64,000 bases of DNA from Bradyrhizobium sp. SRL28. Lineage in GTDB: Bacteria; Pseudomonadota; Alphaproteobacteria; Rhizobiales; Xanthobacteraceae. The notes below the pieces were generated by a model that was not told where the DNA came from, ran no database searches, and was given only the letters and a program-made list of their open reading frames with translations. The position numbers were made by a program, and so were the translations under genes. The stretch lies in assembly GCF_018596315.1 (NCBI RefSeq), contig NZ_JAHEAG010000023.1, positions 58,960-122,959 on the forward strand, given 5' to 3'. Shown one piece after another: positions 43,794 through 51,830 of this stretch (positions are counted from its first letter, which is position 1; each line of letters begins with the position of its first letter).

Positions 43794-44996
43794 TCACGCG
43801 CTGATTTTTGCGCCGGCGACATCGCCGATATCGGCCTGAAGCCATCGGGCGATCCGCCACCACGAATGGCTCAAGACCTTGCGCCCCATGAAAAGGCTGA
43901 GGTGGTCGCACGGCTCGGAGGCCCGCTCCAGCCACGCCGGTTGTGTGCCCAACAGCCGTGCCGTCGCGAACGCCTGATCGCGCGGGACGACGATATCGTC
44001 CTCGCCGGCGAGCAGGAAGACCGGTACGCGCACCTCGGAAAGATCGATCCTGCGCCCGAGCGCGACCAAACGGCCTCTGGCGATCAGGTTTTGCCGGAAA
44101 ACCCGCTCGGTCACCTCGAGATAATAGGTCCCCGGCAGATCCAGCGTGGCGCGGTCCCAGCGCTCGAAACGATCCAGCAGCACCTGAGCTTCGTCCGATC
44201 CGTCCCCCAGACTGCGCTGCAGCACGGCTTCCACGTCATCCTGGCTGAACGGGGCGTTCCAGATTCGCAGCATGTGCTCGCCGCTGACGATGCCGTCGCC
44301 TTGCTGCACCATCTGCTCGAAAGCTTGCTGCGGCAGTGCGGCCACCATCTTCGAGAGCTCTGACGGCGTGGAGACATCGACCGGGGTACCGGCGAGCACG
44401 AGTCGCCGCACCTTGCCGGGAAAGCGCGCGGCATAGACCAGTGACAGCCAACCGCCCTGGCACAGACCGACCAGATCGACAGGCGCACCGATTTCGTCGA
44501 TCGCCACATTGAGATCAGCAAGATAGTTGTCGATCGACAGATAGCGCATCTCCGGCGTCGCCGAGCACCAGTCGGTGACGTAGATGCGGTTCACGCCGCC
44601 TTCTTGCAACGCCTGCACCAGACTATGGCCCGGCGCGAAGTCCGCGATCAGTGCACCGTGCAACGCGTAAGGCGCGCAGACGAGAACCGGTTGCTGCGCC
44701 GAACTCCCCCGCGAGAACTCGCGCAACCGCATCGACGGAAGCTGCAACGTGACCACGTTTGGCATTGCCCAGGCCAGCGGCACCTGGTCCGGCGCGGGCG
44801 ACGGCACCGGCTTCTGATCCGCGAACCATTGCGCGTAAGTGTTCAGCGCCAATCGCGTGGCTTCGAGCGGCCACAGCCAGGCCTGCTGCGCCCAGTCGGC
44901 GCCCGCGTGCTGCTCCGGCTTCTTGTTTTTCACTGTCACCGATTGATCGCCCCATAAGAGGAGGACGGCAAGGGCCCAAGCTTTGGCTCTGATCAA
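43794..44996 (-). CDS. PHA-synthase-like alpha/beta hydrolase
   Basis: 400 aa. The nucleophile elbow is GLCQGGW with Cys179, as in PHA synthases (G-x-C-x-G-G), not the Ser of esterases. Asp334 in LAGEDDIVVP and His365 in EPCDHLSLFMG complete a Cys-Asp-His triad. The length is shorter than PhaC (about 560-600 aa) and the N-terminal PhaC domain is reduced. Related short proteins in Bradyrhizobium are usually called alpha/beta hydrolase or PHA synthesis/depolymerisation proteins. It may act on 3-hydroxyacyl-CoA or PHA; this is inferred from the Cys only. No phaP, phaR or phaZ is adjacent. Confidence 0.7.
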   Translation of the reverse strand: MIRAKAWALAVLLLWGDQSVTVKNKKPEQHAGADWAQQAWLWPLEATRLALNTYAQWFADQKPVPSPAPDQVPLAWAMPNVVTLQLPSMRLREFSRGSSAQQPVLVCAPYALHGALIADFAPGHSLVQALQEGGVNRIYVTDWCSATPEMRYLSIDNYLADLNVAIDEIGAPVDLVGLCQGGWLSLVYAARFPGKVRRLVLAGTPVDVSTPSELSKMVAALPQQAFEQMVQQGDGIVSGEHMLRIWNAPFSQDDVEAVLQRSLGDGSDEAQVLLDRFERWDRATLDLPGTYYLEVTERVFRQNLIARGRLVALGRRIDLSEVRVPVFLLAGEDDIVVPRDQAFATARLLGTQPAWLERASEPCDHLSLFMGRKVLSHSWWRIARWLQADIGDVAGAKISA

Positions 44997-45373
44997 GAAC
45001 CAACAAGGTCGAGATCACGCTTGTACGCCAAATCCGGCGCAGGCCCCAGCCCGATCAATGGTAACGCTCCAGCGATTGCAGCGCGACGCGGCCACGGCCG
45101 CACTGCACTCTATGCCGCCCGCGCCGCGCTTCCCTCTGCCTCGATCCGCCGCGGCCAGCAACCAGCGGAAATAGGTCAGCGCGGCAGTTCGTCCGCCCAA
45201 GGTGAGGTGCTTCCTCGATGCACTGGACGCCCATGCCCGCGCCAACAACGGAACGGCGGACACATGATTGGCCAAAGATCGAAATCCTTGACCTCCGAGG
45301 TAATCGATCAGCCCGGGCGAACCTTCGATAGTGCGTTCAGCCGATCCATCCGGCGCCATCGAAGGAGAACAAC
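44997..45373. other. 377-bp region with no supported gene
   Basis: Short open frames exist on both strands, but none has a family match, a good start or codon use like its neighbours. It probably holds the promoters of the PhaC-like gene (leftward) and the NTF2-like gene (rightward). No repeat was noted. Confidence 0.45.
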
Positions 45374-45739
45374 ATGACCGATCACAAGACCGTCGCGAAC
45401 CGCTACATCGATTTGTGGAATGAGCGGACCCCAAGCCGTCGGCGCGAAATTCTGGCCGCGAACTGGACCAGCGATGCCCGATATGTCGACCCGCTGATGT
45501 CGGGCGATGGCCATGACGGCGTGGACGCGCTCGTCGCCGGCGTGCAGCAGCGCTTTCCGGATTTCAAATTCAGGCTGATCGGCGAACCCAACGGCTTTGG
45601 CGACCACGTCCGTTTCTCCTGGGGGCTGGGCCCCGACGGCGGCGACAGCCCGATCAAGGGAACGGATTTCGCGGTGCTCAGCGACGGCCGCATCCGCAGC
45701 ATCACCGGGTTCCTCGACCAGGTGCCGGCTGGCGCGTGA
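45374..45739 (+). CDS. NTF2/SnoaL-like small protein
   Basis: 121 aa. MTDHKTVANRYIDLWNERTP, TSDARYVDPLMSGDGHDG and FSWGLGPDGGDSPIKGTDFAVL define a SnoaL-like cone fold. GAAGGAGAACAAC precedes the ATG. It lies upstream of an ECF sigma factor gene; ECF41-type regulators carry a SnoaL domain fused at their C-terminus, but here the gene is separate and ends 115 bp before the sigma gene, with an ECF-like promoter between. Function unknown. Confidence 0.8.
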   Translation: MTDHKTVANRYIDLWNERTPSRRREILAANWTSDARYVDPLMSGDGHDGVDALVAGVQQRFPDFKFRLIGEPNGFGDHVRFSWGLGPDGGDSPIKGTDFAVLSDGRIRSITGFLDQVPAGA

Positions 45740-45796
45740 GAACGGCGACGCGGCCTGCCCGGCGATCCGGGCGGCCGCATTTCCGGGTAATTTTTT

Positions 45797-45827
45797 CGGG
45801 AACCTCTTTCCCTCTGCCGCATCCAAC
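45797..45827 (+). promoter_or_regulatory. Putative ECF-type promoter of the sigma factor gene
   Basis: CGGGAACCTC (45797-45806), a 13-bp spacer, and CATCCAAC (45820-45827). GGAACC-like -35 and TCCAA-like -10 boxes are typical for ECF sigma factors. The same two boxes with the same spacer occur at 46548-46578. It implies autoregulation by the downstream sigma. Confidence 0.72.
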
Positions 45828-45854
45828 CCCAATACCCTGTTATTGGTGGACATC

Positions 45855-46541
45855 ATGCGCCAGGCCCACATACCGCAAACAACGCCCATCGAATCCGGCG
45901 ACACCGAGCTGGTGCGGCGGGCGCTGGCCCGCGACGAGACGGCAGTTCGCGCCATCATGCAGGCGAATAACCGCAGGCTCTATCGCCTTGCCCGCGGCCT
46001 GCTGCGCAACGACAGCGAGGCCGAGGATGTGGTGCAGGAGGCCTACGTTCGCGCCTTCACGCATCTGGAAAGTTTTCGCGGCGATTCCAGCCTGTCGACA
46101 TGGCTGTCGCGGATCGCCATGAACGAGGCGCTCGGCCGGCTGCGCCGCCGGCGGCCCGCCGTGGAGCTGGACGCGCTGCCGCAAGGCGCGCTCGAAGCCG
46201 AGATCATCCAGTTCCCCCTCTCCGCTGCCGCCGATCCGGAAAAATCCATGGCCCAACGCGAAATTCAAGCCGTCGTCGAGCATGCCATCGACGAACTGCC
46301 GGAGGCGTTTCGTCTCGTCTTCATCACCCGCGTCATCGAGGGCATGAATGTGGAAGAAACCGCCGAAATTCTCTCGCTCAAGCCGGAGACGGTGAAGAGC
46401 CGGCTGCACCGCGCACGCCATATGCTGCGCGACAACGTCGAGAGGAAGATCGGCCCGGTGGTGATGGAGGCATTTCCCTTTGCCGGCAAGCGCTGCGAGC
46501 GGCTAACGAACGCCGTGCTGAAGCGGCTGGGATTCGCCTGA
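45855..46541 (+). CDS. ECF RNA polymerase sigma factor
   Basis: 228 aa from the ATG at 45855; in-frame GTG at 45846 is an alternative. Region 2: LYRLARGLLRNDSEAEDVVQEAYVRAFTHLESFRGDSSLSTWLSRIAMNEALGRLRRR. Region 4: ELPEAFRLVFITRVIEGMNVEETAEILSLKPETVKSRLHRARHMLR. A tail of about 30 residues (FAGKRCERLTNAVLKRLGFA) with a Cys follows. No anti-sigma gene is adjacent. Upstream and downstream promoters share one motif, so the sigma probably drives its own gene and the DUF4142-cupredoxin operon. Confidence 0.9.
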   Translation: MRQAHIPQTTPIESGDTELVRRALARDETAVRAIMQANNRRLYRLARGLLRNDSEAEDVVQEAYVRAFTHLESFRGDSSLSTWLSRIAMNEALGRLRRRRPAVELDALPQGALEAEIIQFPLSAAADPEKSMAQREIQAVVEHAIDELPEAFRLVFITRVIEGMNVEETAEILSLKPETVKSRLHRARHMLRDNVERKIGPVVMEAFPFAGKRCERLTNAVLKRLGFA

Positions 46542-46547
46542 CAATTC

Positions 46548-46578
46548 CGGGAACCTCCGGGCACCTCCACCATCCAAC
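46548..46578 (+). promoter_or_regulatory. Putative ECF-type promoter of the DUF4142-cupredoxin operon
   Basis: CGGGAACCTC (46548-46557), a 13-bp spacer, and CATCCAAC (46571-46578), identical boxes and spacing to 45797-45827, located 59 bp before the DUF4142 gene. The spacer sequences differ, so this is conservation of the boxes and not a simple duplication. Confidence 0.72.
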
Positions 46579-46636
46579 TCCTGTGCAACCAACATGCGCC
46601 GGGTGCTCGCGCCCGGCGCCACAGGAGTGTCAGACC

Positions 46637-47158
46637 ATGTTCCTTCGATTGAGCGCGGCGGTCGCCGCATTGAGCATCCTAAGCAGCGCCGCGCTGGCGC
46701 AAGGCGCAAAGCCCACTGATCCCCAGATCGCGCATATCGCCTACACGGCTGGCGTCATCGACATCGCCGCGGCCAAGCAGGCGATCGAAAAAGCTGGCAA
46801 CAAGGACGTCAAGACGTTCGCGCAGGACATGGTGCGCGACCATGAAGCCGTGAACAAGCAGGCGCTAGACCTCGTCAAGAAGCTGAAGGTGACGCCGGAA
46901 GACAACGACACCAGCAAGGCGCTGTCGAAGCAGGCCGCCGACAAGCTCGCCGAACTCGCCAAGCTGAAAGGCGCCGACTACGACAAGGCCTATGTCGCCA
47001 ACGAGGTCGCCTACCACAAGGCCGTCAACGGCGCGCTGGAGACACAGCTGATTCCCTCAGCCAGCAATGCCGAGCTGAAAAGCCTGCTGCAGACCGGCCT
47101 GAAGATCTTTCAGGGCCACCAACAACATGCCGAACAAGTCGCCGCCAAGCTGAAGTAA
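46637..47158 (+). CDS. DUF4142 exported protein
   Basis: 173 aa from the ATG at 46637 with an ACAGGAGTGT ribosome binding site. Signal peptide 1-22 (ALSILSSAALAQ). DUF4142 features: IAHIAYTAGVIDIAAAKQAIEKAGNKDVKTFAQDMVRDHEAVNKQAL and GHQQHAEQVAAKLK; the fold is a ferritin-like helical bundle with conserved His residues. Role unknown, often with stress or copper genes. It is controlled by the ECF-type promoter just upstream and is followed by a cupredoxin gene 11 bp later. Confidence 0.9.
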   Translation: MFLRLSAAVAALSILSSAALAQGAKPTDPQIAHIAYTAGVIDIAAAKQAIEKAGNKDVKTFAQDMVRDHEAVNKQALDLVKKLKVTPEDNDTSKALSKQAADKLAELAKLKGADYDKAYVANEVAYHKAVNGALETQLIPSASNAELKSLLQTGLKIFQGHQQHAEQVAAKLK

Positions 47159-47169
47159 GGAGCCCTGCC

Positions 47170-47490
47170 ATGCGTCCGGGACGCTATCTGCCTGCTATGG
47201 CCGCCCTGCTGTTCGGCACGATGGCCGTCCCGGCGCATGCGGCGACGATACAAATCACGACGACCGATCTGGTGTTTGCGCCGGCCGAGGTCTCGGCCAA
47301 GGTCGGCGACACCATCGAATGGATCAACAAGGACGTGTTCGTCCACACCGCGACCGCACGCAATGGCGACTTCGACGTCAACATGCCGCCGAAGAAAACA
47401 GTGACTTCGGTTCTGAAGAAGGCCGGCACCATCGAATACTATTGCCGGTACCATCCGAACATGAAGGCCGTGCTGACGATCGTGCCCTAG
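47170..47490 (+). CDS. Cupredoxin (amicyanin/plastocyanin-like)
   Basis: 106 aa with a signal peptide (1-24, ending PAHA). The type 1 copper ligands are all present: His59 in VFVHTATA and Cys92, His95 and Met98 in YYCRYHPNM. FAPAEVSAKVGDTIEWIN is the family strand. A periplasmic electron-transfer or copper-binding protein. AAGGAGCC precedes the ATG, and it lies 11 bp after the DUF4142 gene, so both are in one operon under the ECF sigma. This module could be a response to copper or oxidants. Confidence 0.92.
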   Translation: MRPGRYLPAMAALLFGTMAVPAHAATIQITTTDLVFAPAEVSAKVGDTIEWINKDVFVHTATARNGDFDVNMPPKKTVTSVLKKAGTIEYYCRYHPNMKAVLTIVP

Positions 47491-47509
47491 CTTTCGCGAT
47501 AGCGGCGGC

Positions 47510-49585
47510 TCAAGCCGCCCGCACCGAGGAGAGGAATTTGCCGACCTCGCGCTTGAGCCGATCGCTCTCGCCGGACAATGATTTTGCCGCGGTAAGCACC
47601 TGAGCGGAGGCAGACCCCGTCTCGCTGGCGCCACGCTGCACGTCGGCGATGTTGGAGGAAACCTGCTGCGTGCCGTTCGCGGCCTGCTGCACGTTGCGGG
47701 AAATTTCCTGGGTCGCCGCGCCTTGCTCCTCGACCGCGGCCGCGATGGTGGCGGCGATCTCCGACATCCGTCCGATGGTGTTGCCGATCTCCTTGATGGC
47801 GCCGACCGATTCCTGTGTCGCTGCCTGGATGCCCGATATCTGCTGGCTGATCTCGCCGGTCGCTTTCGCCGTCTGTTCGGCCAGCGCTTTTACTTCGGAC
47901 GCGACCACCGCAAAGCCGCGTCCCGCCTCGCCGGCCCGCGCCGCCTCGATGGTGGCATTGAGTGCCAGCAGGTTGGTCTGGCCCGCGATGGTGTTGATCA
48001 GCTCCACCACATCGCCGATCCGGGCGGCGGCCTTGGCGAGTTCAGCGACGCGGTCGTTGGTCTTCTGCGCCTGCTCCACCGCCTCACCCGCGATCCGCGC
48101 CGAGCCCTGGACCTGTCGGCTGATCTCGTTGACCGAGGACGCCATCTCTTCGGTGGCCGATGCGACCGATTGCACATTGGTGGAGGCTTCCTCGGAAGCC
48201 GCCGCAACCGTGGTGGCAAGCTCCTCCGAACGTTCCGCGGTCGCCGTCAGCGTACCGGCCGAGGCTTCCAGCTCGGTCGAGGCCGACGACACGATCTCGA
48301 CGATTTCACCAATCATCGCTTCGAAATCGCTGGTAATCCGGTCGACGCGCTGGCCGCGCTGGATCTTGGCATCCGCTTCGACCGCAGCGGCAGCGTCGGC
48401 AGCCTTCTTGGCGATCAGCGCATCCTTGAACACCTGCAGCGAGCCCGCCATGGCGCCAATTTCATCGGCACGCTCGATGGTCGGGATCGTGACGTCATGC
48501 CGGCCGGCAGCGAGGTCGCCGACGACACCGGTTAGCGTCGAGAGCGGCGTGATCACGCGCCGCCGCAACATCACGGTGACGCCGGCAAGCACGGCAAGCA
48601 GCGCCATAACGGCAAGGCCGGCCAGCGCCAGCATCGTCAAGGCTGCGTCGCGCGCGGCACCCGCGCGTTCTCCGGCTTCCGCCAACGCGGCATCGCGCAC
48701 GGCGAAGAAGGCCTGCACCGCCGGGACGATCGTGCCGGCGAGCTGCTCGGAGTTGATGGCGAATTTGCCGTCGTTGCGCCCGGCCGCCATTTCCTTTTCA
48801 AGCCATGGCGCGGCCTTGCCGAAATAGGCCTCGATCGCGTCGTTCATCGCTTTCGCAAGACGCGGCGGGCTGCCGATCTGATCCACACCGGCTTCGATCC
48901 GTTCGCGATCGAGGTCGACGCGGCCCTGGGCGCGGTCCATGCTGGATATTTCAGCCGCCGTCAGTGGACGGCGGGTGCTGATCGCAAGCGATACCGTAGC
49001 GGCCCGGCCGCCGGCCGAGATCCGTAGATCCTGCGACGTGCGGGCGACATTCAACAGCGCCGTCAACGACGCGTCCGCCATCGCGACCTGATTTTCCAGG
49101 CGGTTCAACTGCGGTTCGAGAATCCCGACAACAGCAGTAATGCCCGGCAGGAAGCCTTTCATCGCCGCAGAATCGCGCGCGCTCATCGGCAACGCCATCG
49201 CGCGATCGCTCGCCGCGCGAACCTCGGCCAGTTTGGCCGCCGCCTGGTTGAAGCCCTGAACGATCGACGCGCCATCGCTGAGCGCACCGACGGCGGTCCG
49301 CGCCTTCGCGAACGCTGCATCTGCCGCCTGCACGGCCTTCGCCGCCGCATCGAGTTGCGCCTGCGTCGCGGCGCCTTCCTGGAACAGCGGGCCGACATAG
49401 GGCGCGCGGTAGCCGGCGACCTGCTGACCAACCGCCAGCACCGTGCCATAGGCTTCCACCGCCTTGATAGCTTCGGTCTTGCTGGCAAAGGTCCGGTACT
49501 GCGGGACGAGGACCCCGGCACCAAGGATGACCGCCAGGATCGTCACCGAAAGCATCGATACCGCAAAGAGTCGACCGATCCGCAT
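47510..49585 (-). CDS. Methyl-accepting chemotaxis protein
   Basis: 691 aa from the ATG at 49585 (MRIGRLFAVSMLSV); an ATG at 49618 has a weaker context. TM1 at the N-terminus, a large periplasmic sensor domain rich in Ala and helices (about 35-330), TM2 near TMLALAGLAVMALLAVLAGVT, HAMP (RRVITPLSTLTGVVGDLAAGR), then a cytoplasmic signalling domain with the hairpin tip GRGFAVVASEVKALAEQTAKA. It senses an unknown ligand and signals to CheA/CheW. Convergent with the cupredoxin operon. No che genes nearby. Confidence 0.93.
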   Translation of the reverse strand: MRIGRLFAVSMLSVTILAVILGAGVLVPQYRTFASKTEAIKAVEAYGTVLAVGQQVAGYRAPYVGPLFQEGAATQAQLDAAAKAVQAADAAFAKARTAVGALSDGASIVQGFNQAAAKLAEVRAASDRAMALPMSARDSAAMKGFLPGITAVVGILEPQLNRLENQVAMADASLTALLNVARTSQDLRISAGGRAATVSLAISTRRPLTAAEISSMDRAQGRVDLDRERIEAGVDQIGSPPRLAKAMNDAIEAYFGKAAPWLEKEMAAGRNDGKFAINSEQLAGTIVPAVQAFFAVRDAALAEAGERAGAARDAALTMLALAGLAVMALLAVLAGVTVMLRRRVITPLSTLTGVVGDLAAGRHDVTIPTIERADEIGAMAGSLQVFKDALIAKKAADAAAAVEADAKIQRGQRVDRITSDFEAMIGEIVEIVSSASTELEASAGTLTATAERSEELATTVAAASEEASTNVQSVASATEEMASSVNEISRQVQGSARIAGEAVEQAQKTNDRVAELAKAAARIGDVVELINTIAGQTNLLALNATIEAARAGEAGRGFAVVASEVKALAEQTAKATGEISQQISGIQAATQESVGAIKEIGNTIGRMSEIAATIAAAVEEQGAATQEISRNVQQAANGTQQVSSNIADVQRGASETGSASAQVLTAAKSLSGESDRLKREVGKFLSSVRAA

Positions 49586-49703
49586 ATTTGTGATTCCGCT
49601 GCGTGAGGGAGCGGTCAACGTAGGCGGAGCTCGGCTAAGGCAGCCTTAATGCAGGCTTTAATGCGGGCCAGTAGAACTACGGGGCGCACGCGGCTCTCGG
49701 CCG

Positions 49704-50258
49704 TCAGGACCGCAGCGCCATCACCAGCCGCACCGCGACGCCAGCCTGCCAGACCGGATAGAGGAACGAGACCTGATCGAGGCCAAGCGCATTGTCGAGC
49801 GCCAGCAGCGTGCCGGCGAGCGTCCCCGTGATCAGCATCGGCCACCATACGGCCGCCACACGTGGCCCCGCCAGCATGCCTATCCCAAGCGCCATCGCGC
49901 CCGCACCGACCAGCCCGCCAGTCAATCCGGCGAGCAGATAGCGCATGACCGCGGCAGCGCCCGCGGTCTGTCCCTCGATAAAGATCGCCGCATTCACCGC
50001 GCAGACAAAAGCGACCATGGTGACGATCGCAGCCAGCCCCGCCGCCCACCAGGGATTGGCGCTGAAGCGCCACACCAGAATGAAGACGAGCACGGCAAAC
50101 GGCACCGCGATCAGCGAAATGCGAAGCTGGCCCGGCAAGCCGACGATCTGATCGATCAGCGCCGGCAACAGCGGCGTGAGAATGCCGGACACGATGCCGC
50201 CAGCGGCGATCATGAGCAGGTTTCGCGAGGTGTCGGTGGAAGTGATCGCCTGGGTCAA
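49704..50258 (-). CDS. Multi-pass membrane protein of unknown function
   Basis: 184 aa from a TTG at 50258 behind GAGGAG with six-base spacing; a start at 50321 would add 21 residues without a good site. Five or six hydrophobic segments (NLLMIAAGGIVSGILTPLLPA, LRISLIAVPFAVLVFILVW, WAAGLAAIVTMVAFVCAV, YLLAGLTGGLVGAGAMALGIGM). I do not recognise the family. It lies just downstream of the tmRNA gene on the same strand and 118 bp from a chemoreceptor gene, but shows no clear link to either. Confidence 0.7.
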   Translation of the reverse strand: MTQAITSTDTSRNLLMIAAGGIVSGILTPLLPALIDQIVGLPGQLRISLIAVPFAVLVFILVWRFSANPWWAAGLAAIVTMVAFVCAVNAAIFIEGQTAGAAAVMRYLLAGLTGGLVGAGAMALGIGMLAGPRVAAVWWPMLITGTLAGTLLALDNALGLDQVSFLYPVWQAGVAVRLVMALRS

Positions 50259-50343
50259 CCCGCACTCCTCTTTACGACACGCCTGACGTTTTAGCACGGC
50301 AGCGACGGAGATTGAAGGCAACGGGCGAGGCGTGAGCCGGGCC

Positions 50344-50382
50344 GCAAATTAAAGCCGCGCCAACCCGAAGGCTGACGCGGCG
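50344..50382 (-). terminator. Terminator of the tmRNA gene
   Basis: On the minus strand GCCGCGTCAGCC-TTCG-GGTTGGCGCGGC forms a 12-bp stem with a UUCG tetraloop and two G-U pairs, followed by TTTAATTT. Confidence 0.85.
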
Positions 50383-50712
50383 ATGGCCGTTCTGTTGCTA
50401 GGTGGACCAACCCCGAACGGTTACGCCGCGAGGCGCACTTCGTTCAATGCAACGTTATCGTTTGCATTTAGGTTTTTGACCCGATAACGGCGGTATCATG
50501 CCGAGCACAATTCAGAGCTTCTTTGCGACCATCGATCCTGGTTCGCCCCCGCCCTAGCAGCCCTGGGATTCGGCCTTTCGGCAGAATCGATCTCACCGAG
50601 ATGAGACCTTTAAGCTCAAGCTGCTAAGGTGGAGGCGCCGGGTACTGCCCCCGGGTCTGCCCGCAGTCCACTCTAAGGTTCAGCGCCATCGTCTTGCGAC
50701 GAAGCGACCCTA
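50383..50712 (-). ncRNA. ssrA: Two-piece (circularly permuted) tmRNA
   Basis: The minus strand holds a permuted tmRNA, acceptor piece first. The acceptor piece (about 50712 to 50628) ends with a T-arm-like CCGGGGGCAGTACCCGG, the strand CGCCTCC (50637-50631), discriminator A and CC. The coding piece starts GGGGGCGAACCAGGATCGA at 50550; GGGGGCG pairs with CGCCTCC to give the 7-bp acceptor stem (one G-U). The tag reading frame is at 50465-50421: GCA AAC GAT AAC ... GCG TAA, encoding ANDNVALNEVRLAA. It rescues stalled ribosomes with SmpB and tags proteins for proteolysis. The 5' limit of the acceptor piece is approximate. A terminator follows. Confidence 0.93.
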
Positions 50713-50786
50713 CGCGTGATCGCTCACGAAAGATAGGCTTCTGTTGCCCGTAGTCGACGGGTCGAGCCGGCGACAGGCCTAAAGCG

Positions 50787-51152
50787 TCACAATCCACCCT
50801 TCGGAACGAAGAAGCAGAGCTCGTCGCCTGTGCGCCTGTTTATGAACAGCACGGGCAAATGATCTGGCGTGTCTTCAGACTTGATGATGTCGGGTGGGAT
50901 GACTTTCCATTGGCCATCTTTGAGGTATTGCCACTGGTCCGAATGGTCGTCTGCGACGCGAAAGCGTGTTTTGAATACATCGCCGTTGTCGCAACACGAT
51001 TTCCAGGGAACACCGAGCCGCTGTTGAGCGGCAGGGTTCATTTCCTGTTTGTTGAACCACTCGTGGTGCGGCATCGACGCATCGTGAGCGTCAGCACGAA
51101 AAGACACCAGAAGAATACCGAACATCGTTAGTACGCGACCGAACGCTTTCAT
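50787..51152 (-). CDS. Small exported protein of unknown function
   Basis: 121 aa from the ATG at 51152 (MKAFGRVLTMFGILLVSFRADA), a good signal peptide; an ATG at 51164 adds four residues. The mature part HDASMPHHEWFNKQEMNP...SCCDNGDVFKTRFRV has two adjacent Cys and aromatic residues. Similar orphan exported proteins occur in Bradyrhizobium accessory regions; no function is known. It lies upstream of the tmRNA gene on the same strand. Confidence 0.7.
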   Translation of the reverse strand: MKAFGRVLTMFGILLVSFRADAHDASMPHHEWFNKQEMNPAAQQRLGVPWKSCCDNGDVFKTRFRVADDHSDQWQYLKDGQWKVIPPDIIKSEDTPDHLPVLFINRRTGDELCFFVPKGGL

Positions 51153-51410
51153 GGCAGCCTCCATTCTGGACTGACATCAATTCGCGAATCACACGAACTC
51201 TCCGGCAACTAAGGAGGCCATACTCCGAAAAAAATGGGAGCCTCTTTTCTGAGCTACTGGATTTTTTTAGTAAGACTGTTGCTTTCCCGTTCGTGCGGAA
51301 CGAAGTCGAAGTTCCGACCAGTGCAGCGAAGAAGCTCTCGGCGTTCTTCGTCAGCGCGCCGATTTACCGTCGAGCGAACTCTCAACCGTAGAAACACGGG
51401 GGAAGTTGAA
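51153..51410. other. Spacer with promoter-like AT-rich sequence, no gene
   Basis: It contains AT-rich TGGATTTTTTTAGTAAGACTG-like sequence and no supported gene. It separates the exported protein gene (leftward) from a tiny possible gene (rightward). Confidence 0.35.
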
Positions 51411-51551
51411 ATGCGGCCTGCACGCATCGTCGCAATCACGCTCACGTTTGCGATTGGCACACAGGCGCAAACGAGGGCCGACCACTCCCCATCAGGCGGA
51501 TCTGTACAGGCCGCCGGCAAAGTGCGCGTTGAAACACAGGCACGAGTGTGA
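51411..51551 (+). CDS. Possible 46-aa exported peptide
   Basis: Starts ATG at 51411 after GGGGGAAGTTGAA. MRPARIVAITLTFAIGTQAQ looks like a signal peptide, followed by about 25 polar residues. Nothing similar is recognised; the support is only the ribosome binding site and signal-like N-terminus. It could be a chance frame. Confidence 0.3.
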   Translation: MRPARIVAITLTFAIGTQAQTRADHSPSGGSVQAAGKVRVETQARV

Positions 51552-51680
51552 GGCGCGGCAACGGCAGATACGCGACCTCGCCTCCGGCGTCCGTATTAAT
51601 GCGGGTGACGCGCCGCGGTTATGCAACAGACATCGGTCGAGGCAATGAACCCGATGCTGGGATAGGGATGCATCATGGAA

Positions 51681-51710
51681 TGGAGCGGGCGATAAGGAAT
51701 CGAACCATCG
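51681..51710 (-). repeat. Partial copy of the 3' half of tRNA-Gly
   Basis: TGGAGCGGGCGATAAGGAATCGAACC matches the 3' end (CCA tail, acceptor strand, T arm) of the intact tRNA-Gly at 52108, on the same strand, with one inserted base and about two mismatches over 30 bp. This is the kind of copy expected from integration at a tRNA 3' end. Confidence 0.65.
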
Positions 51711-51830
51711 CAGCTTTGCGAACGAACCATCACGTTCAATTTTGCCTGCATATTTTCTGTTTGGTTACTTTGGCAAAGTTTTTTGGGGCGTTTGAAACTA
51801 CTCGATGGGAACGTGACCTTTATTGAACTC

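Noticed and set aside
45021..45377. A 118-codon frame before the NTF2-like gene
   Set aside because: Basic, low-information sequence with no family match and no good ribosome binding site. It overlaps the likely promoter region.
45015..45434. A 139-codon minus-strand frame
   Set aside because: No domain, overlaps the NTF2-like gene's start, and lacks a convincing start signal.
51548..51826. A 92-codon plus-strand frame with a hydrophobic patch
   Set aside because: It runs through the partial tRNA copy and has no ribosome binding site or family match.
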